Source of the DNA: Streptomyces chilikensis
Lineage (GTDB): Bacteria > Actinomycetota > Actinomycetes > Streptomycetales > Streptomycetaceae
DNA: 37,010 bases
Assembly: GCF_001642695.1 (NCBI RefSeq)
Contig: NZ_LWCC02000005.1
Span: 329,319 to 366,328, forward strand
Direction: 5' to 3'
Part shown: in pieces, positions 24,582-37,010 of the stretch
Layout of the letters: each line of letters starts with the position of its first letter
Numbering within the stretch: position 1 is the stretch's first letter
Program-made: the position numbers and the translations under genes
The notes under the pieces: model-generated
What the model saw: only the letters and a program-made list of their open reading frames with translations
Database searches by the model: none
Told to the model about the DNA's origin: nothing

Positions 24582-27272
24582 TCATCCCGCGCCCCTCCCC
24601 GCCCGGCCGCGCAGCGCCGCCCACACGGCGTCCGCCCGCAGCGGCAGGTCGCCGAGGCGCACCCCGGTGGCGTCCCGGACCGCGTTGGCGAGGGCCGGGG
24701 CGACGGGGTTGAAGGGCAGCTCGCTCACCGGCTTGGGCACGGCGGGCGCCGCCCCGTGGCCCTCGGCGGTGACCAGGTGCACCTCGGTGGGCGGGAGGTC
24801 GCCGAGCCGGGGCACGGTGTAGCCGCGCAGGCTGTCGGTGACGACGCCGCCGTGCGGGCCGGTGCGCAGTTCCTCCCACAGGGCGAGGCCCGCTCCCTGG
24901 GCGACGGCCCCCTCGACCTGGGCGCGGCACCGTCCGGCGTCCAGCACCCGTCCGGCGTCGGCCACGTGCACGCTGTCCAGCACCCGCACCACCCCGGTCG
25001 CCGGGTCGACGGCGACCCGGAACCACTGTGCGCACGCGGCGACGCCCAGCGGCAGGTCGTCGGCCGCGGCACGCCCGGTGGCCGACAGCGGCCGTCCCGG
25101 GTTCCCGGCCGCGCGTTCCCGCAGGGCCCGGCAGGCCCTCCCGACGGCCTCGCCGGCGAGCAGCGCCCCGGTGGAGCCGTAGCCGCCGGTGTCGTGGCCG
25201 AGCAGGTCGGTGTCGGCCTGCCGGTGACGCACCCGCTCGGGGGCGACACCGAGCGCGGCGGCCGCGACGCGGCGCAGCACCGGTCCGGTTCCGCTGCCGA
25301 ACTCCGGTGCTCCGGTGGACAGTTCGTAGTCGCCGTCGGGGCGCAGGGTGACGGCCGCCGTGGCGACGTGGCCGTCGCCGGGCAGGGTCGGCTGGGCCGC
25401 GAACGCCAGGCCCTCGCCGATCAGCGCGCCGGGCGGGAGGCCGTCCGGGCGGTTCCGGCGGCCGTCCCGGCGGTGGTGTTCCCGGCGGCGGCGTTCCCGG
25501 GCGGCGGCGAGGACCTCGGCGCACCGGGCGAGCCCGTCGTCGACGACCGGCCGCCGTCCGGGCGTGCCCGCGACGGGTGAGGACCCGCCGGCGGGCGGGT
25601 GGACCCGGCGGCGCAGTTCCAGGGGGTCGAGGCGCAGGAGGCGGGCGAGCTCGTCGAGGGCGCACTGCACGGCGAAGGCGGCCTGCCCGGCGCCGTAGCC
25701 GCGGAAGGCGCCGGAGGGGACGTGGTGGGTGCGGACGCTGTACCCGTCCACGGCGATGTCCGGGCAGTCCAGCAGCAGGACGGCGGCGGTGCAGGCGGCG
25801 TCGAGGACGGCGGGGCCGTGGTTGCCGAGGGCGCCGGTGTCGGCCACCGCGCGGATCCTGACGCCGGTGAGCCTGCCGTCCCGGCGCGCGCCGAGGGTGA
25901 CGCGGATCCGGAAGGGGTGGCGGACCGTCGCCGCGGTGAGTTCCTCGGCCCGGGTGAACTCCCACTGCACCGGGCGGCCGGTGCGCAGCGCGGCGAGCAC
26001 CGCGAGGTCCTCGGTGAGCATCTCCTGCTTGCCGCCGAACGCCCCGCCGAGCCGCCCCGCGGTGACCCTGACCCGCTCCTCGGGCAGTCCGAGGACCCGG
26101 CACAGCGTGCGGCGGACGAGGTGCGGCGCCTGGGTCGCGGTGTGCACGCGCAGGCGGCCGTCGGGGCCGGTCCAGGCCCGGGTGGCGTGGCACTCCAGGG
26201 CGGTGTGCTGGGCGCGCGGGGTGCGGAACTCCGCCTCCAGCACCACGTCCGCCTCCGCGAGCCCGCGGTCCGGGTCGCCGGCCCGCCGGTGGATCTCGTG
26301 GACGACGTTGCCGTCGGGGTGGACCCGCGGCGCGTCGGGACGCAGCGCCTCCTCCGGGTCGAGGACGGCGGGGAGCGGCTCGTACGCCACGTCGACCAGC
26401 CGGGCCGCCCGCTCGGCGGCGGCGGGGCTCTCGGCCACCACCGCGGCGACGCGCATGCCGACGTGGCGGACCACGTCGTCGAGGACGCGGGTGTCGGCGG
26501 GGTCGTCGCCGGGGCGCTCGTGCAGGGCGGTCGAGAAGCGGGCGGGCGGCGCGTCGTGGTGGGTGAGCACGGCGTGCACCCCGGGGGCGGCCAGGGCGGC
26601 GGCGGTGTCGACGGAGACGATCCGGGCGTGGGCGTGCGGCGAGCGGACCACCGCGAGGTGCAGCAGGCCGGGCGGCGGCGGACCGTCGAGGGTGAACCGG
26701 ACGGCTCCGGTGACGACGGCGCGGGCCTCATCGCCGGGGCCGGCGCGGTCCTCACCGTCCGGGACTCCGGGCGCGCCGCCGCCGGGCAGGCCTCCGGACG
26801 GGTCCCGGCGCACCACGCGGGCCGCCCCGGCCGCCCCGGCCTCGCGGGCCGCCCGGGCCGCCCCGGCCAGGGCGCGGTAGCCGGTGCAGCGGCACAGGTT
26901 GCCCTTGAACGCCTCGGCCGGGTCCTCGGCCTGCTCCGGCGTCAGCGCCGCCGTGGTCATGACGAAGCCGGGCGTGCAGTAGCCGCACTGGTAGGCGCCC
27001 GCCTCGGCGAACGCCCGCTGCGCCGGGTGGGGCCGCTCCCCGGCCAGGCCCTCGACGGTGGTGACCGCGCGTCCGTCCGCACGGTGGGCCGGGTACAGGC
27101 AGCTGTGCACGGCCAGCCCGTCGACCAGGACGGTGCAGGCCCCGCAGTCACCGGTGTCGCAGCCCTTCTTCACACCGGTGCGGCCGAGGTCACGCAGGTA
27201 GGTGCGCAGGCACTGTCCGGGTGCGGGCGGCCGGCCGGCCTCGTGGCCGTCGACCCGGACGCGGAACGGCAT
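24582..27272 (-). CDS. Xanthine dehydrogenase-family molybdenum hydroxylase, fused [2Fe-2S] and molybdopterin subunits
   Basis: An 896-residue fusion. Residues 1-150 are the iron-sulfur subunit: a plant-ferredoxin-type cluster (C38, C43, C46, C58) and the second cluster of the family (C96, C99, C127, C129 in YQCGYCT and NLCRCTGY). A linker of about 35 residues leads into the molybdopterin domains (about 185-896), with GGAFGGKQE (409-417), [32 protein letters not shown] and [16 protein letters not shown] holding the probable catalytic glutamate. At the position of the purine-binding Glu802 of bovine enzyme there is Gln416, while the arginine of AFRGYG is kept. The substrate may thus not be xanthine. 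It follows the FAD subunit gene by four bases. ATG 27272. Confidence 0.87.
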   Translation of the reverse strand: MPFRVRVDGHEAGRPPAPGQCLRTYLRDLGRTGVKKGCDTGDCGACTVLVDGLAVHSCLYPAHRADGRAVTTVEGLAGERPHPAQRAFAEAGAYQCGYCTPGFVMTTAALTPEQAEDPAEAFKGNLCRCTGYRALAGAARAAREAGAAGAARVVRRDPSGGLPGGGAPGVPDGEDRAGPGDEARAVVTGAVRFTLDGPPPPGLLHLAVVRSPHAHARIVSVDTAAALAAPGVHAVLTHHDAPPARFSTALHERPGDDPADTRVLDDVVRHVGMRVAAVVAESPAAAERAARLVDVAYEPLPAVLDPEEALRPDAPRVHPDGNVVHEIHRRAGDPDRGLAEADVVLEAEFRTPRAQHTALECHATRAWTGPDGRLRVHTATQAPHLVRRTLCRVLGLPEERVRVTAGRLGGAFGGKQEMLTEDLAVLAALRTGRPVQWEFTRAEELTAATVRHPFRIRVTLGARRDGRLTGVRIRAVADTGALGNHGPAVLDAACTAAVLLLDCPDIAVDGYSVRTHHVPSGAFRGYGAGQAAFAVQCALDELARLLRLDPLELRRRVHPPAGGSSPVAGTPGRRPVVDDGLARCAEVLAAARERRRREHHRRDGRRNRPDGLPPGALIGEGLAFAAQPTLPGDGHVATAAVTLRPDGDYELSTGAPEFGSGTGPVLRRVAAAALGVAPERVRHRQADTDLLGHDTGGYGSTGALLAGEAVGRACRALRERAAGNPGRPLSATGRAAADDLPLGVAACAQWFRVAVDPATGVVRVLDSVHVADAGRVLDAGRCRAQVEGAVAQGAGLALWEELRTGPHGGVVTDSLRGYTVPRLGDLPPTEVHLVTAEGHGAAPAVPKPVSELPFNPVAPALANAVRDATGVRLGDLPLRADAVWAALRGRAGRGAG

Positions 27273-27276
27273 CGGC

Positions 27277-28161
27277 TCAGCCCTCCCCCGCCGGGTCCGG
27301 GTCCGCCGCCCGCGTCCGGCCCCCGTCCGGGCCCGTCTCCCCCACCAGGCGGCGGCGGGCCTCTTCGGCGAGGTGCAGGGACAGGTGACGCCGCCAGACC
27401 GGGTGCCCGTGGACGTCGTCCAGCATCAGCCCGGGCGGCAACGCCTCCTCCAGCGCCCGCCGCAGCACGGCGGCGGTGGGCGGGGCGGGGAAGCGGACGG
27501 TGACCGGCCGGACGGTGGCCGCGGTGACGGTGAACGCGGTCACGGCACGCACGGCGGCCTCTTCCGCGGTGGCGGTGACCAGGGCCGCGGACCGGCCCCG
27601 CGGCTGGAGGCCCACCCGCCGCAGCACGGTGCGCCGCTCCAGCGCGGCGGCCGGCAGGGTGACGTCGCGGAGCAGTTCCCCCGCCGCCAGCCGGGTGCGG
27701 CCGTTCCCGCACACCAGTTCCTCGGCCGACACCGTGCGTTCGGCGCCGTCGGGGGTGACGAGGCGGCACCGGCCGTCCAGTGCGACCGCCATCGTGATCA
27801 TCGGCCCGGCGGGGAGGGCCAGGCAGATGTTGCCGCCGACGGTGGCGGTGTTCCAGATCTTGTGGGAGGAGGAGAACGCCCGGCAGCACCGGGCGACGAA
27901 CGCCCGTCCGCGCGGCCAGGGCCCGCCGGGGTCCTCGGCGAAGGCCAGCAGTTCGGCGACGGTGCAGGTGGCCGCGACGGTGAGGCCGTCACGGCCGGCC
28001 GTCAGCGGCGGCCACCCGAGGCCGGCGAGGTCGCGCAGGCGCAGGAGGCCCGGGCGCGGCTCGGCGAACAGCCCGGTGCCGCCCGCGAGCCACGCGTCGC
28101 CCGGCCGCCAGCCACCGGCCGTGCGCGCGTCGACGACTTCCCGGACAAAGGTGAGGTCCAC
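27277..28161 (-). CDS. FAD-binding subunit of the molybdenum hydroxylase (CoxM/XdhB-like)
   Basis: A 294-residue FAD subunit that passes electrons from the iron-sulfur centres to the final acceptor. The N-terminal FAD-binding domain has [11 protein letters not shown] (pyrophosphate loop), and [19 protein letters not shown] is the second FAD-binding motif of the vanillyl-alcohol-oxidase-type fold. The CO dehydrogenase flavoprotein C-terminal domain follows, with [18 protein letters not shown]. It starts at GTG 28161, preceded by GGTGGGGG; the open frame continues 14 codons up but is not conserved. The fused Fe-S/Mo gene begins four bases after its stop. No maturation factor (XdhC type) is adjacent. 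Confidence 0.88.
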   Translation of the reverse strand: MDLTFVREVVDARTAGGWRPGDAWLAGGTGLFAEPRPGLLRLRDLAGLGWPPLTAGRDGLTVAATCTVAELLAFAEDPGGPWPRGRAFVARCCRAFSSSHKIWNTATVGGNICLALPAGPMITMAVALDGRCRLVTPDGAERTVSAEELVCGNGRTRLAAGELLRDVTLPAAALERRTVLRRVGLQPRGRSAALVTATAEEAAVRAVTAFTVTAATVRPVTVRFPAPPTAAVLRRALEEALPPGLMLDDVHGHPVWRRHLSLHLAEEARRRLVGETGPDGGRTRAADPDPAGEG

Positions 28162-28274
28162 GCCCCCACCATGGCGGGTCCGGCCTCCCGCCCCGCTCAG
28201 CACACGCGGCGCGTCCCGCGCCCGTCACCCCTCGGGCAGAGCTGACTTCTTTTCACGAATGCGTGCGCGAGGGC

Positions 28275-28319
28275 TTGTCGGGGCATCGGCTCACCCCTTA
28301 AATCAAACCCTGAATTAAG
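28275..28319 (+). promoter_or_regulatory. Promoter of the discoidin/beta-helix gene with ROK-type operator (site 1)
   Basis: TTGTCG (28275-28280), a 17-bp spacer and TTAAAT (28298-28303) form a -35/-10 pair with a start near 28310. A 23-bp near-palindrome, CTTAA-A-TCA, five bases, TGA-A-TTAAG (28297-28319), begins one base before the -10 and covers the start point. The same element in the same register occurs at the importer promoter (35684-35706). The remaining divergent gap 28162-28387 probably also holds the FAD-subunit promoter on the minus strand, but no box is clear. Confidence 0.7.
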
Positions 28320-28387
28320 TCGCACAGTTCCATCGTCGCGCGAGCGGACGTCATCCCCCCGTACTTCCACCCGCATGGAGCCAGGAC

Positions 28388-30955
<2,568 letters not shown>

Positions 30956-30995
30956 GCGGCCCGTGACCCGGCGCCCGCTCGCGCACGGCACACGA

Positions 30996-31026
30996 GGAAG
31001 GCCCCCCGGTGACCGGGGGGCCTTCC
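30996..31026. terminator. Bidirectional hairpin between the beta-helix gene and the GH1 gene
   Basis: A perfect 14-bp stem (30996-31009 with 31013-31026) with a TGA loop lies between the convergent stop codons at 30955 and 31042. It should end both the enzyme transcript and the importer-glucosidase transcript. Confidence 0.8.
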
Positions 31027-31041
31027 GTCACGCCGGGAGGG

Positions 31042-32406
<1,365 letters not shown>

Positions 32407-32450
32407 GGGTTTCCCTTCGGAAGGTGCGGAAGGTGCCGGGCGGTGGGCCG

Positions 32451-33314
32451 TCACTTGACGGCGCCGGCCGTCAGGCCGGCCACCAGGTAGCGCTGGAGGA
32501 GCAGGAAGCCGGCGACCACCGGCACGCTCACCACCAGGGAGGCGGCCATGATCTGGTTCCAGTAGACCTCGGTCTGCGTGGCGTAGGCCTGCAGGCCGAC
32601 CGCGAGGGTGCGGGTGGTGTCGTTGGTCATCACGGAGGCGAAGAGCACCTCGCTCCAGGCGGTCATGAAGGCGTAGACGGTGACGGCGACGATGCCGGGC
32701 ACCGCGGCCGGCACCACCACGCGCAGCAGTGCGCCCAGCGGCCCGCAGCCGTCCACCAGGGCCGCCTCGTCCAGCTCTCGCGGCACGGAGGCGAAGTAGC
32801 CGATCAGCATCCAGATGGAGAACGGCAGCGAGAAGGTCAGGTAGGTGAGGATCAGACCGCCGCGGGAGCCGAACAGGGCGACGCCGGTGGCGTTGCCGAT
32901 GTTGACGTAGATCAGGAAGAGCGGCAGCAGGAAGAGGATGCCCGGGAACATCTGGGTGGACAGCACGGTCACCGTGAAGAACCGCTTGCCGCGGAACTCG
33001 TAGCGGCTCACCGCGTAGGCCGCGAAGATCGCGATGACCACCGAGCAGACGGTCGCCGCGCCCGCCACGACCAGCGAGTTGACGAAGTAGCGGCCCAGCG
33101 GGACGGTCGACCAGATGTCGACGTACGGGCTGAGGGTGAGCTCCGCGGGCAGCCAGCGGAACTCCCCCGAGACGTCCTGGAGCGGTTTGAGCGAGCTGGA
33201 GACCATCACCCAGACCGGCACCGCCACGAAGACGGTGAGCAGGGTGAGGAACACGCGCCGCGACCAGACGAAGGAGCGGGGCGCGGCCATGGGAGACCTG
33301 GGCGCGCTAGCCAT
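32451..33314 (-). CDS. Sugar ABC transporter permease (MalG-like)
   Basis: A 287-residue inner-membrane permease of the carbohydrate uptake CUT1 type with six predicted helices. The cytoplasmic EAA loop that docks the ATPase reads [36 protein letters not shown] after the first helix and [18 protein letters not shown] at the end are typical of the MalG side. ATG 33314 overlaps the TAG of the preceding permease gene by eight bases. The operon has no ATPase gene; in Streptomyces such systems usually share the MsiK ATPase encoded elsewhere, which I infer here. Confidence 0.93.
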   Translation of the reverse strand: MASAPRSPMAAPRSFVWSRRVFLTLLTVFVAVPVWVMVSSSLKPLQDVSGEFRWLPAELTLSPYVDIWSTVPLGRYFVNSLVVAGAATVCSVVIAIFAAYAVSRYEFRGKRFFTVTVLSTQMFPGILFLLPLFLIYVNIGNATGVALFGSRGGLILTYLTFSLPFSIWMLIGYFASVPRELDEAALVDGCGPLGALLRVVVPAAVPGIVAVTVYAFMTAWSEVLFASVMTNDTTRTLAVGLQAYATQTEVYWNQIMAASLVVSVPVVAGFLLLQRYLVAGLTAGAVK

Positions 33315-34290
33315 CGGCCTTCCTCCGTCCGCGTGAGGTGATCAGCAGGTGCCCGGCGGTGACCACGAGCAGGAAGAGCAGCAGCAGGACGGACATGGCC
33401 GATCCGCTGCCGAAGTTCCAGGTGACGAAGGACGCCTGGTAGATGTGGATGGAGATCAGGTCCGCGGCCTCCGGGGCCGATTTCCCGAAGAGGACGAACG
33501 GGGTGTTGAAGTCGTTGAACGTCCACAGGAAGAGCACCAGGACGAGGACCTGGTTGACCGGCCGGAGCGAGGGCAGGGTGACCTGCCGCAACTGCTGCCA
33601 GCGGCCCGCGCCGTCGAGGGCGGCCGCCTCGTAGAGCTCGCGCGGGACGGTCTGCAGGCCGGCCATCACGATCAGGAAGGCGAACGGCCAGCCCCTCCAG
33701 ACCGAGACGACCAGCATGGCCCAGAAGCTGTTGTCGCCGAGCAGCCAGAACGGCGCCTCGTCGAACAGGCCGAGCTGGTCGACCAGGACGTGGTTCACCA
33801 GGCCGTTGTCCCGCTGGAACATGAACGTCCAGGTGATCACGGCGGCGTACATGGGCAGCGCGTACGGCACCAGGTACAGGGCGCGCAGCAGGCCGCGGCC
33901 GCGGAAGGACTCCTGGAGGTAGACGGCGGTGGTGGTGCCCAGCAGCCAGCACAGGCCGACCGACAGGACGGTGAAGAGGCAGGTGACCCAGAAGGAGTGC
34001 AGCAGCGCCGCGCCGACGGGCGTGTCGACGTCGACGGCGACGCGGAAGTTCTCCAGGCCCCGCCAGGGGGCGGTGGTCCAGTCGCGGATGTAGAACTGCG
34101 TGAGCTCCTTGAAGCTCATCAGCAGCCCGTACACCATCGGCACCAGGTGGACGAGGAGTTCGAGGGCGAGCGCGGGCAGGAGCAGCGCGTAGGGCAGCCA
34201 GGCCCGGCGCGGCCGTCCGGGGCGGCGCGGTGTGCGCGCCGCCCCCTCAGCCGCCCGCGTCCCCTCCGGGGGAGCGAGGGTGGTGGTCAT
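33307..34290 (-). CDS. Sugar ABC transporter permease (MalF-like)
   Basis: A 327-residue permease, partner of the downstream MalG-like protein, with about six to seven membrane segments after a basic 30-residue N-terminus. The EAA loop is ELYEAAALDGAGRWQQLRQV. WLPYALLLPALALELLVHLV forms the first helix and LYLVPYALPMYAAVITWTFM the central one. The start is ATG 34290, preceded by GTGAGGCGG; the frame stays open far upstream but those codons overlap the binding-protein gene. Spacing to the binding-protein stop is eight bases. Its end overlaps the next permease. Confidence 0.93.
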   Translation of the reverse strand: MTTTLAPPEGTRAAEGAARTPRRPGRPRRAWLPYALLLPALALELLVHLVPMVYGLLMSFKELTQFYIRDWTTAPWRGLENFRVAVDVDTPVGAALLHSFWVTCLFTVLSVGLCWLLGTTTAVYLQESFRGRGLLRALYLVPYALPMYAAVITWTFMFQRDNGLVNHVLVDQLGLFDEAPFWLLGDNSFWAMLVVSVWRGWPFAFLIVMAGLQTVPRELYEAAALDGAGRWQQLRQVTLPSLRPVNQVLVLVLFLWTFNDFNTPFVLFGKSAPEAADLISIHIYQASFVTWNFGSGSAMSVLLLLFLLVVTAGHLLITSRGRRKADG

Positions 34291-34298
34291 GTGCCGCC

Positions 34299-35615
34299 TC
34301 ACCCCTGCGGCATCTGCTGCTGGGCCTTGGTGAGCTTCTCCCGGACGAGGTCCTCGGTGACCGGCTTCCCGGCGGCGGCCTCGGCGAAGAGTTCCTTCAC
34401 GGCGGTGCCGACGGCCGTCTCGAACTGCGACTCGGAGGGGACCTGCGGCAGCGGTGCGGCGCTCCTGGCGAGGGTGTCGCGGACCACCTTCTGGGTGGGG
34501 CCGTCGAAGGCCGGGTCGTCCTGGGCGGCCTTGACCGGCGGGATGGAGCCGTAGGCGGAGTTGAGCGCCTTCTGCTCGGCGTCGCTGGTCATGAACTTCA
34601 CGAATTCCAGGGAGCCGTCGAGGTTGTCGGTGTTCTTGAAGACGGCCATGTTGATCCCGGCCACCATGGAGTTGACGCCGGTGCCGGCGCCGGGTTCGCC
34701 GGACCGCACGGGTATCGGGGCGACGCCCCAGTCGTCGTCCTCCATCCCGTGGGAGGCGAAGGCGGTCTGCGCGTTCTGCCACATGACCATCGCCGTCCTG
34801 TTCCTGGCGAAGTCCTGGAGGGACTGGTTCTGTGCGTACTCGGCGTTGCCCGGGGCGATGATCTCGTGCTCGGCCATCAGGTCGACGTACTGCTTCACGG
34901 CGTCCACGGCGGCGTCGGAGGTGAACTCGGGCCTGCCGTCGGCGGTGAAGAAGTCGGTGCCGTGCTGCCGGCCGAAGGTGAACACGTGGTGGATGTTCTC
35001 CGAGAGGTTGGCCCCCTCGGCGCCCAGCGCGAACTTCCCGTCGCCGCTCAGCCTCTTGCCGGTCTCGACCATCTCGTCCCAGGTGGCGGGTGGTTCGGTG
35101 ATGCCGGCGTCGGCGAACATCTTCTTGTTCCAGTAGAGCGTGTAGGCCATCGAGTACAGCGGGACGGCGGCCGGGTCCTGGCCCTCTGCGCCCGCCGAGG
35201 CGATCGCGGACTCCACGAAGCGGTCGCGGCCGCCGATCCTCCCGAAGTTCTCGTCGTCCCAGGGCAGCAGGGCGCCGGTCGCCTGGAGGGACGCGGACCA
35301 GGTGTTGCCGATGTTGAGCACGTCCGGCCCCTGGCCGGAGGTGGTGGCGGCGAGGATCCTGTTGAGCAGGTCGCTCCAGGGCACGACCTCCAGCTCGACG
35401 TCGATCCCGGTCTCCTTCTCGAACTTGGCGATCTCGGCGGTGAGGATCTTCTTGTCCGCCTCGATGCTGGGGCCCTGGTTGGAGGCCCAGTAGGTGAGCT
35501 TCTCGGGCGAGTCGCCGGACCCGCCGCCGGTCGCCGAACCGCCGCCGCAGGCGGATACGGCGGCCAGCAGGGAGACGGTGACCGCACCGGCGGCCGCGGC
35601 TCGGATTCTGCGCAT
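34299..35615 (-). CDS. Sugar ABC transporter substrate-binding lipoprotein
   Basis: A 438-residue extracellular solute-binding protein of family 1. It has a lipoprotein signal (MRRIRAAAAGAVTVSLLAAV, then SAC with the lipidated C23) and a glycine-rich tether. The mature domain starts LTYWASNQGPSIEADKKILT and contains FEKETGIDVELEVVPWSDLL and GQGPDVLNIGNTWSASL, as in cellobiose, chitobiose and other oligosaccharide binders. It captures the sugar for the two permeases downstream. ATG 35615 is used; an in-frame GTG at 35681 would place the start inside the promoter/operator. It is the first gene of the importer-glucosidase operon. Confidence 0.93.
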   Translation of the reverse strand: MRRIRAAAAGAVTVSLLAAVSACGGGSATGGGSGDSPEKLTYWASNQGPSIEADKKILTAEIAKFEKETGIDVELEVVPWSDLLNRILAATTSGQGPDVLNIGNTWSASLQATGALLPWDDENFGRIGGRDRFVESAIASAGAEGQDPAAVPLYSMAYTLYWNKKMFADAGITEPPATWDEMVETGKRLSGDGKFALGAEGANLSENIHHVFTFGRQHGTDFFTADGRPEFTSDAAVDAVKQYVDLMAEHEIIAPGNAEYAQNQSLQDFARNRTAMVMWQNAQTAFASHGMEDDDWGVAPIPVRSGEPGAGTGVNSMVAGINMAVFKNTDNLDGSLEFVKFMTSDAEQKALNSAYGSIPPVKAAQDDPAFDGPTQKVVRDTLARSAAPLPQVPSESQFETAVGTAVKELFAEAAAGKPVTEDLVREKLTKAQQQMPQG

Positions 35616-35683
35616 GGGTACGTGGGTCCCTTCCCGGGAGTCGACGGCCTGCGGGCCCGCTGGGGCGACGCGTCCCGTCACGA

Positions 35684-35728
35684 CTTAATTCAGGCCGTGA
35701 GTTAAGACCTGTGAGAAGGTCGCGTCAA
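35684..35728 (-). promoter_or_regulatory. Promoter of the sugar importer operon with ROK-type operator (site 2)
   Basis: On the minus strand TTGACG (35728-35723), a 17-bp spacer and TTAACT (35705-35700) form the promoter, with a start near 35693. The 23-bp palindrome CTTAA-T-TCA, five bases, TGA-G-TTAAG (35684-35706) starts one base before the -10, exactly as at site 1. The divergent ROK gene starts at 35780; TATCTT at 35744-35749 is its possible -10, but its -35 is weak. Confidence 0.75.
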
Positions 35729-35779
35729 GGCGTCGCGCAGAGGTATCTTGCGTTCGGGGACACGAACGGAAGGAACCGG

Positions 35780-37010
35780 ATGAGGGCGCGGAACGGACGC
35801 ACGGTGCGTGACCTGCGGCGGGGCAACCGGGCGGCCGTCCTGCGCCAGTTGTACTTCGACGGGCCGCTGACCCGCTTCGACCTCGGCCCGGCCACCGGAC
35901 TGAGCTCGGGGTCGGTCAGCAACGTGGTCGCCGAACTGATCGCCGACGGCGTGGTGGAGGAGGCCGGCAGCGTCGATTCCGACGGCGGACGCCCGAGGAC
36001 CCTGCTGCGGGTGGTGCCGGGGAGCGGGCACCTGATCGGCGTCGACGTCGGCGAGACCCGGGTCCGGGTCGAGCTGTTCGACCTGTCGCTCGCCGAGGTC
36101 TCCCGCACGGAGCGGCCGCTGGAGCCCCAGCGGTACGACGTGGAGGTGGTCACCGGCCACATCCGGGACGGCGTCGCCGAGGTGCTGGCCACGGCCGGCC
36201 TGGCGCCGGAGCGGCTGCTGGGCGTCGGCATCGGCGTGCCGGGGATCGTCGCCCGCGACCCGGAGCGGGGCGCGACGGTGCACGGGCAGACCATGGGCTG
36301 GGACGCCGTCCCGCTGGAGGCTCTGCTGCGCGAGCGGTCCGGGCTCCCGGAGCGGGTCCCGTACTTCATCGACAACGGCGCCAAGACCCTCGGCCAGGCC
36401 GAGATGTGGTTCGGCGCCGGCCGGGGCGCCGGCGACGCGGTGGTGGTCCTGTTCGGCTCGGGCGTCGGCGCCTGCCTGGTCTCCGACGACGTCGAGCACG
36501 GCCGGGCCCTGGAGTGGGGCCACCTGACGGTGCGGGTGCGCGGGCGGCGCTGCCGGTGCGGCGCGCTCGGCTGCCTGGAGGCGTACGCGGGGGCGGAGGC
36601 GCTGGTGGCCCGCTGGCGGGAGGCGGGCGGGCGTCCGCCGGAGGGCGCCGACGAGGAGACCTCGCTGACCGCGCTGCTGGCGGCGGCCCACCCGGAGCGC
36701 GGCGGCACGCCCGACCCGGTGGCGCTCGGGGTGCTGGAGGAGACCGCCGAGTACCTCGGCGCGGGGCTGTCCGACCTGGTCAACCTGTTCCAGCCGGAGC
36801 GGATCCTGATCGGCGGCTGGGCCGGACTGCAGCTGGGGGCGCGCTTCCTGCCGGCGGTCCGGCGGCACGCCACGGCGTACTCGCTGGCCCATCCGGCGGG
36901 GCGGGTGCGGATCGAGCTGGGGCGGCTGGGGCCGGACGCGGTGACGGTCGGGGCGGCGACCCTGCCGCTGGCGGACTTCCTCGCCCGCGGCGGCCACCGG
37001 GGCGGGCCGG
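35780..37010 (+). CDS. ROK family transcriptional regulator, incomplete at the window end
   Basis: At least 410 residues are open to the last base with no stop, so the C-terminus is cut by the window. A winged helix-turn-helix (about 10-75, with TRFDLGPATGLSSGSVSNVV) is followed by a sugar-kinase-like ROK domain. The glycine-rich nucleotide loop is GVDVGETRV, the catalytic-type aspartate is in FIDNGAKTLGQAE, and the zinc signature is EWGHL followed by RCRCGALGCLEAY. Such proteins are usually repressors released by a sugar or sugar phosphate. ATG 35780 has GGAAGGAA upstream. It is divergent from the importer operon, and two copies of one palindrome at the local promoters suggest that it controls both. 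The effector is unknown. Confidence 0.9.
   Translation, partial: MRARNGRTVRDLRRGNRAAVLRQLYFDGPLTRFDLGPATGLSSGSVSNVVAELIADGVVEEAGSVDSDGGRPRTLLRVVPGSGHLIGVDVGETRVRVELFDLSLAEVSRTERPLEPQRYDVEVVTGHIRDGVAEVLATAGLAPERLLGVGIGVPGIVARDPERGATVHGQTMGWDAVPLEALLRERSGLPERVPYFIDNGAKTLGQAEMWFGAGRGAGDAVVVLFGSGVGACLVSDDVEHGRALEWGHLTVRVRGRRCRCGALGCLEAYAGAEALVARWREAGGRPPEGADEETSLTALLAAAHPERGGTPDPVALGVLEETAEYLGAGLSDLVNLFQPERILIGGWAGLQLGARFLPAVRRHATAYSLAHPAGRVRIELGRLGPDAVTVGAATLPLADFLARGGHRGGP

Overview
The window is high-GC chromosomal DNA with the marks of Streptomyces: strong third-position GC in every gene, many GTG and TTG starts, an SsgA-family sporulation protein, an NHEJ-type LigD polymerase/ligase pair, and a pcaV-pcaHGBL cluster. 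From memory, unchecked here, the order fad genes - ssgD - ABC-F - ligD - pca resembles the SCO67xx region of S. coelicolor. I see no tRNA, rRNA, CRISPR array, insertion sequence or phage gene. Genes are densely packed, and most convergent gene ends are separated by strong GC-rich hairpins.

Layout. 1-3.4 kb: two solute transporters on the minus strand, a BCCT betaine/choline-type carrier and an AnsP-like amino acid permease. 3.6-9.1 kb: a MerR regulator, then a minus-strand fatty acid operon in which an alpha-methylacyl-CoA racemase (CaiB/BaiF family) is translationally coupled to a thiolase (FadA) followed by a two-domain FadB; together they could degrade methyl-branched acyl chains. 9.2-13.5 kb: endonuclease V, an SsgD-like sporulation protein with a TTG start, an antibiotic-resistance-type ABC-F ATPase behind a structured leader with a mini-ORF, and a two-domain VOC protein. 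13.5-15.7 kb: LigD polymerase and ATP-dependent DNA ligase, transcribed divergently from a 51-bp gap in which both mRNAs look leaderless. 15.7-19.5 kb: zinc alcohol dehydrogenase, DUF3048 lipoprotein, and a secreted SGNH/GDSL hydrolase whose promoter carries two CGAAASTTTCG palindromes.

19.8-24.4 kb: beta-ketoadipate pathway, MarR regulator pcaV divergent from pcaH-pcaG-pcaB-pcaL, with a perfect inverted-repeat operator between them. The CoA-transferase and thiolase genes pcaI, pcaJ and pcaF are absent. 24.6-28.2 kb: a molybdenum hydroxylase of the xanthine dehydrogenase family in which the [2Fe-2S] and molybdopterin subunits are fused, plus its FAD subunit.

28.3-37.0 kb: what I read as one glycan-utilisation unit. 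It has a secreted beta-helix enzyme with two discoidin domains, a GH1 beta-glucosidase, a complete sugar ABC importer (binding lipoprotein and two permeases, no ATPase), and a ROK repressor cut by the window end. Two copies of a 23-bp palindrome sit at exactly the same position relative to the -10 boxes of the enzyme promoter and the importer promoter. This suggests a small ROK-controlled regulon joining extracellular cleavage, uptake and intracellular hydrolysis. It is the most coherent possibly undescribed system in the window.
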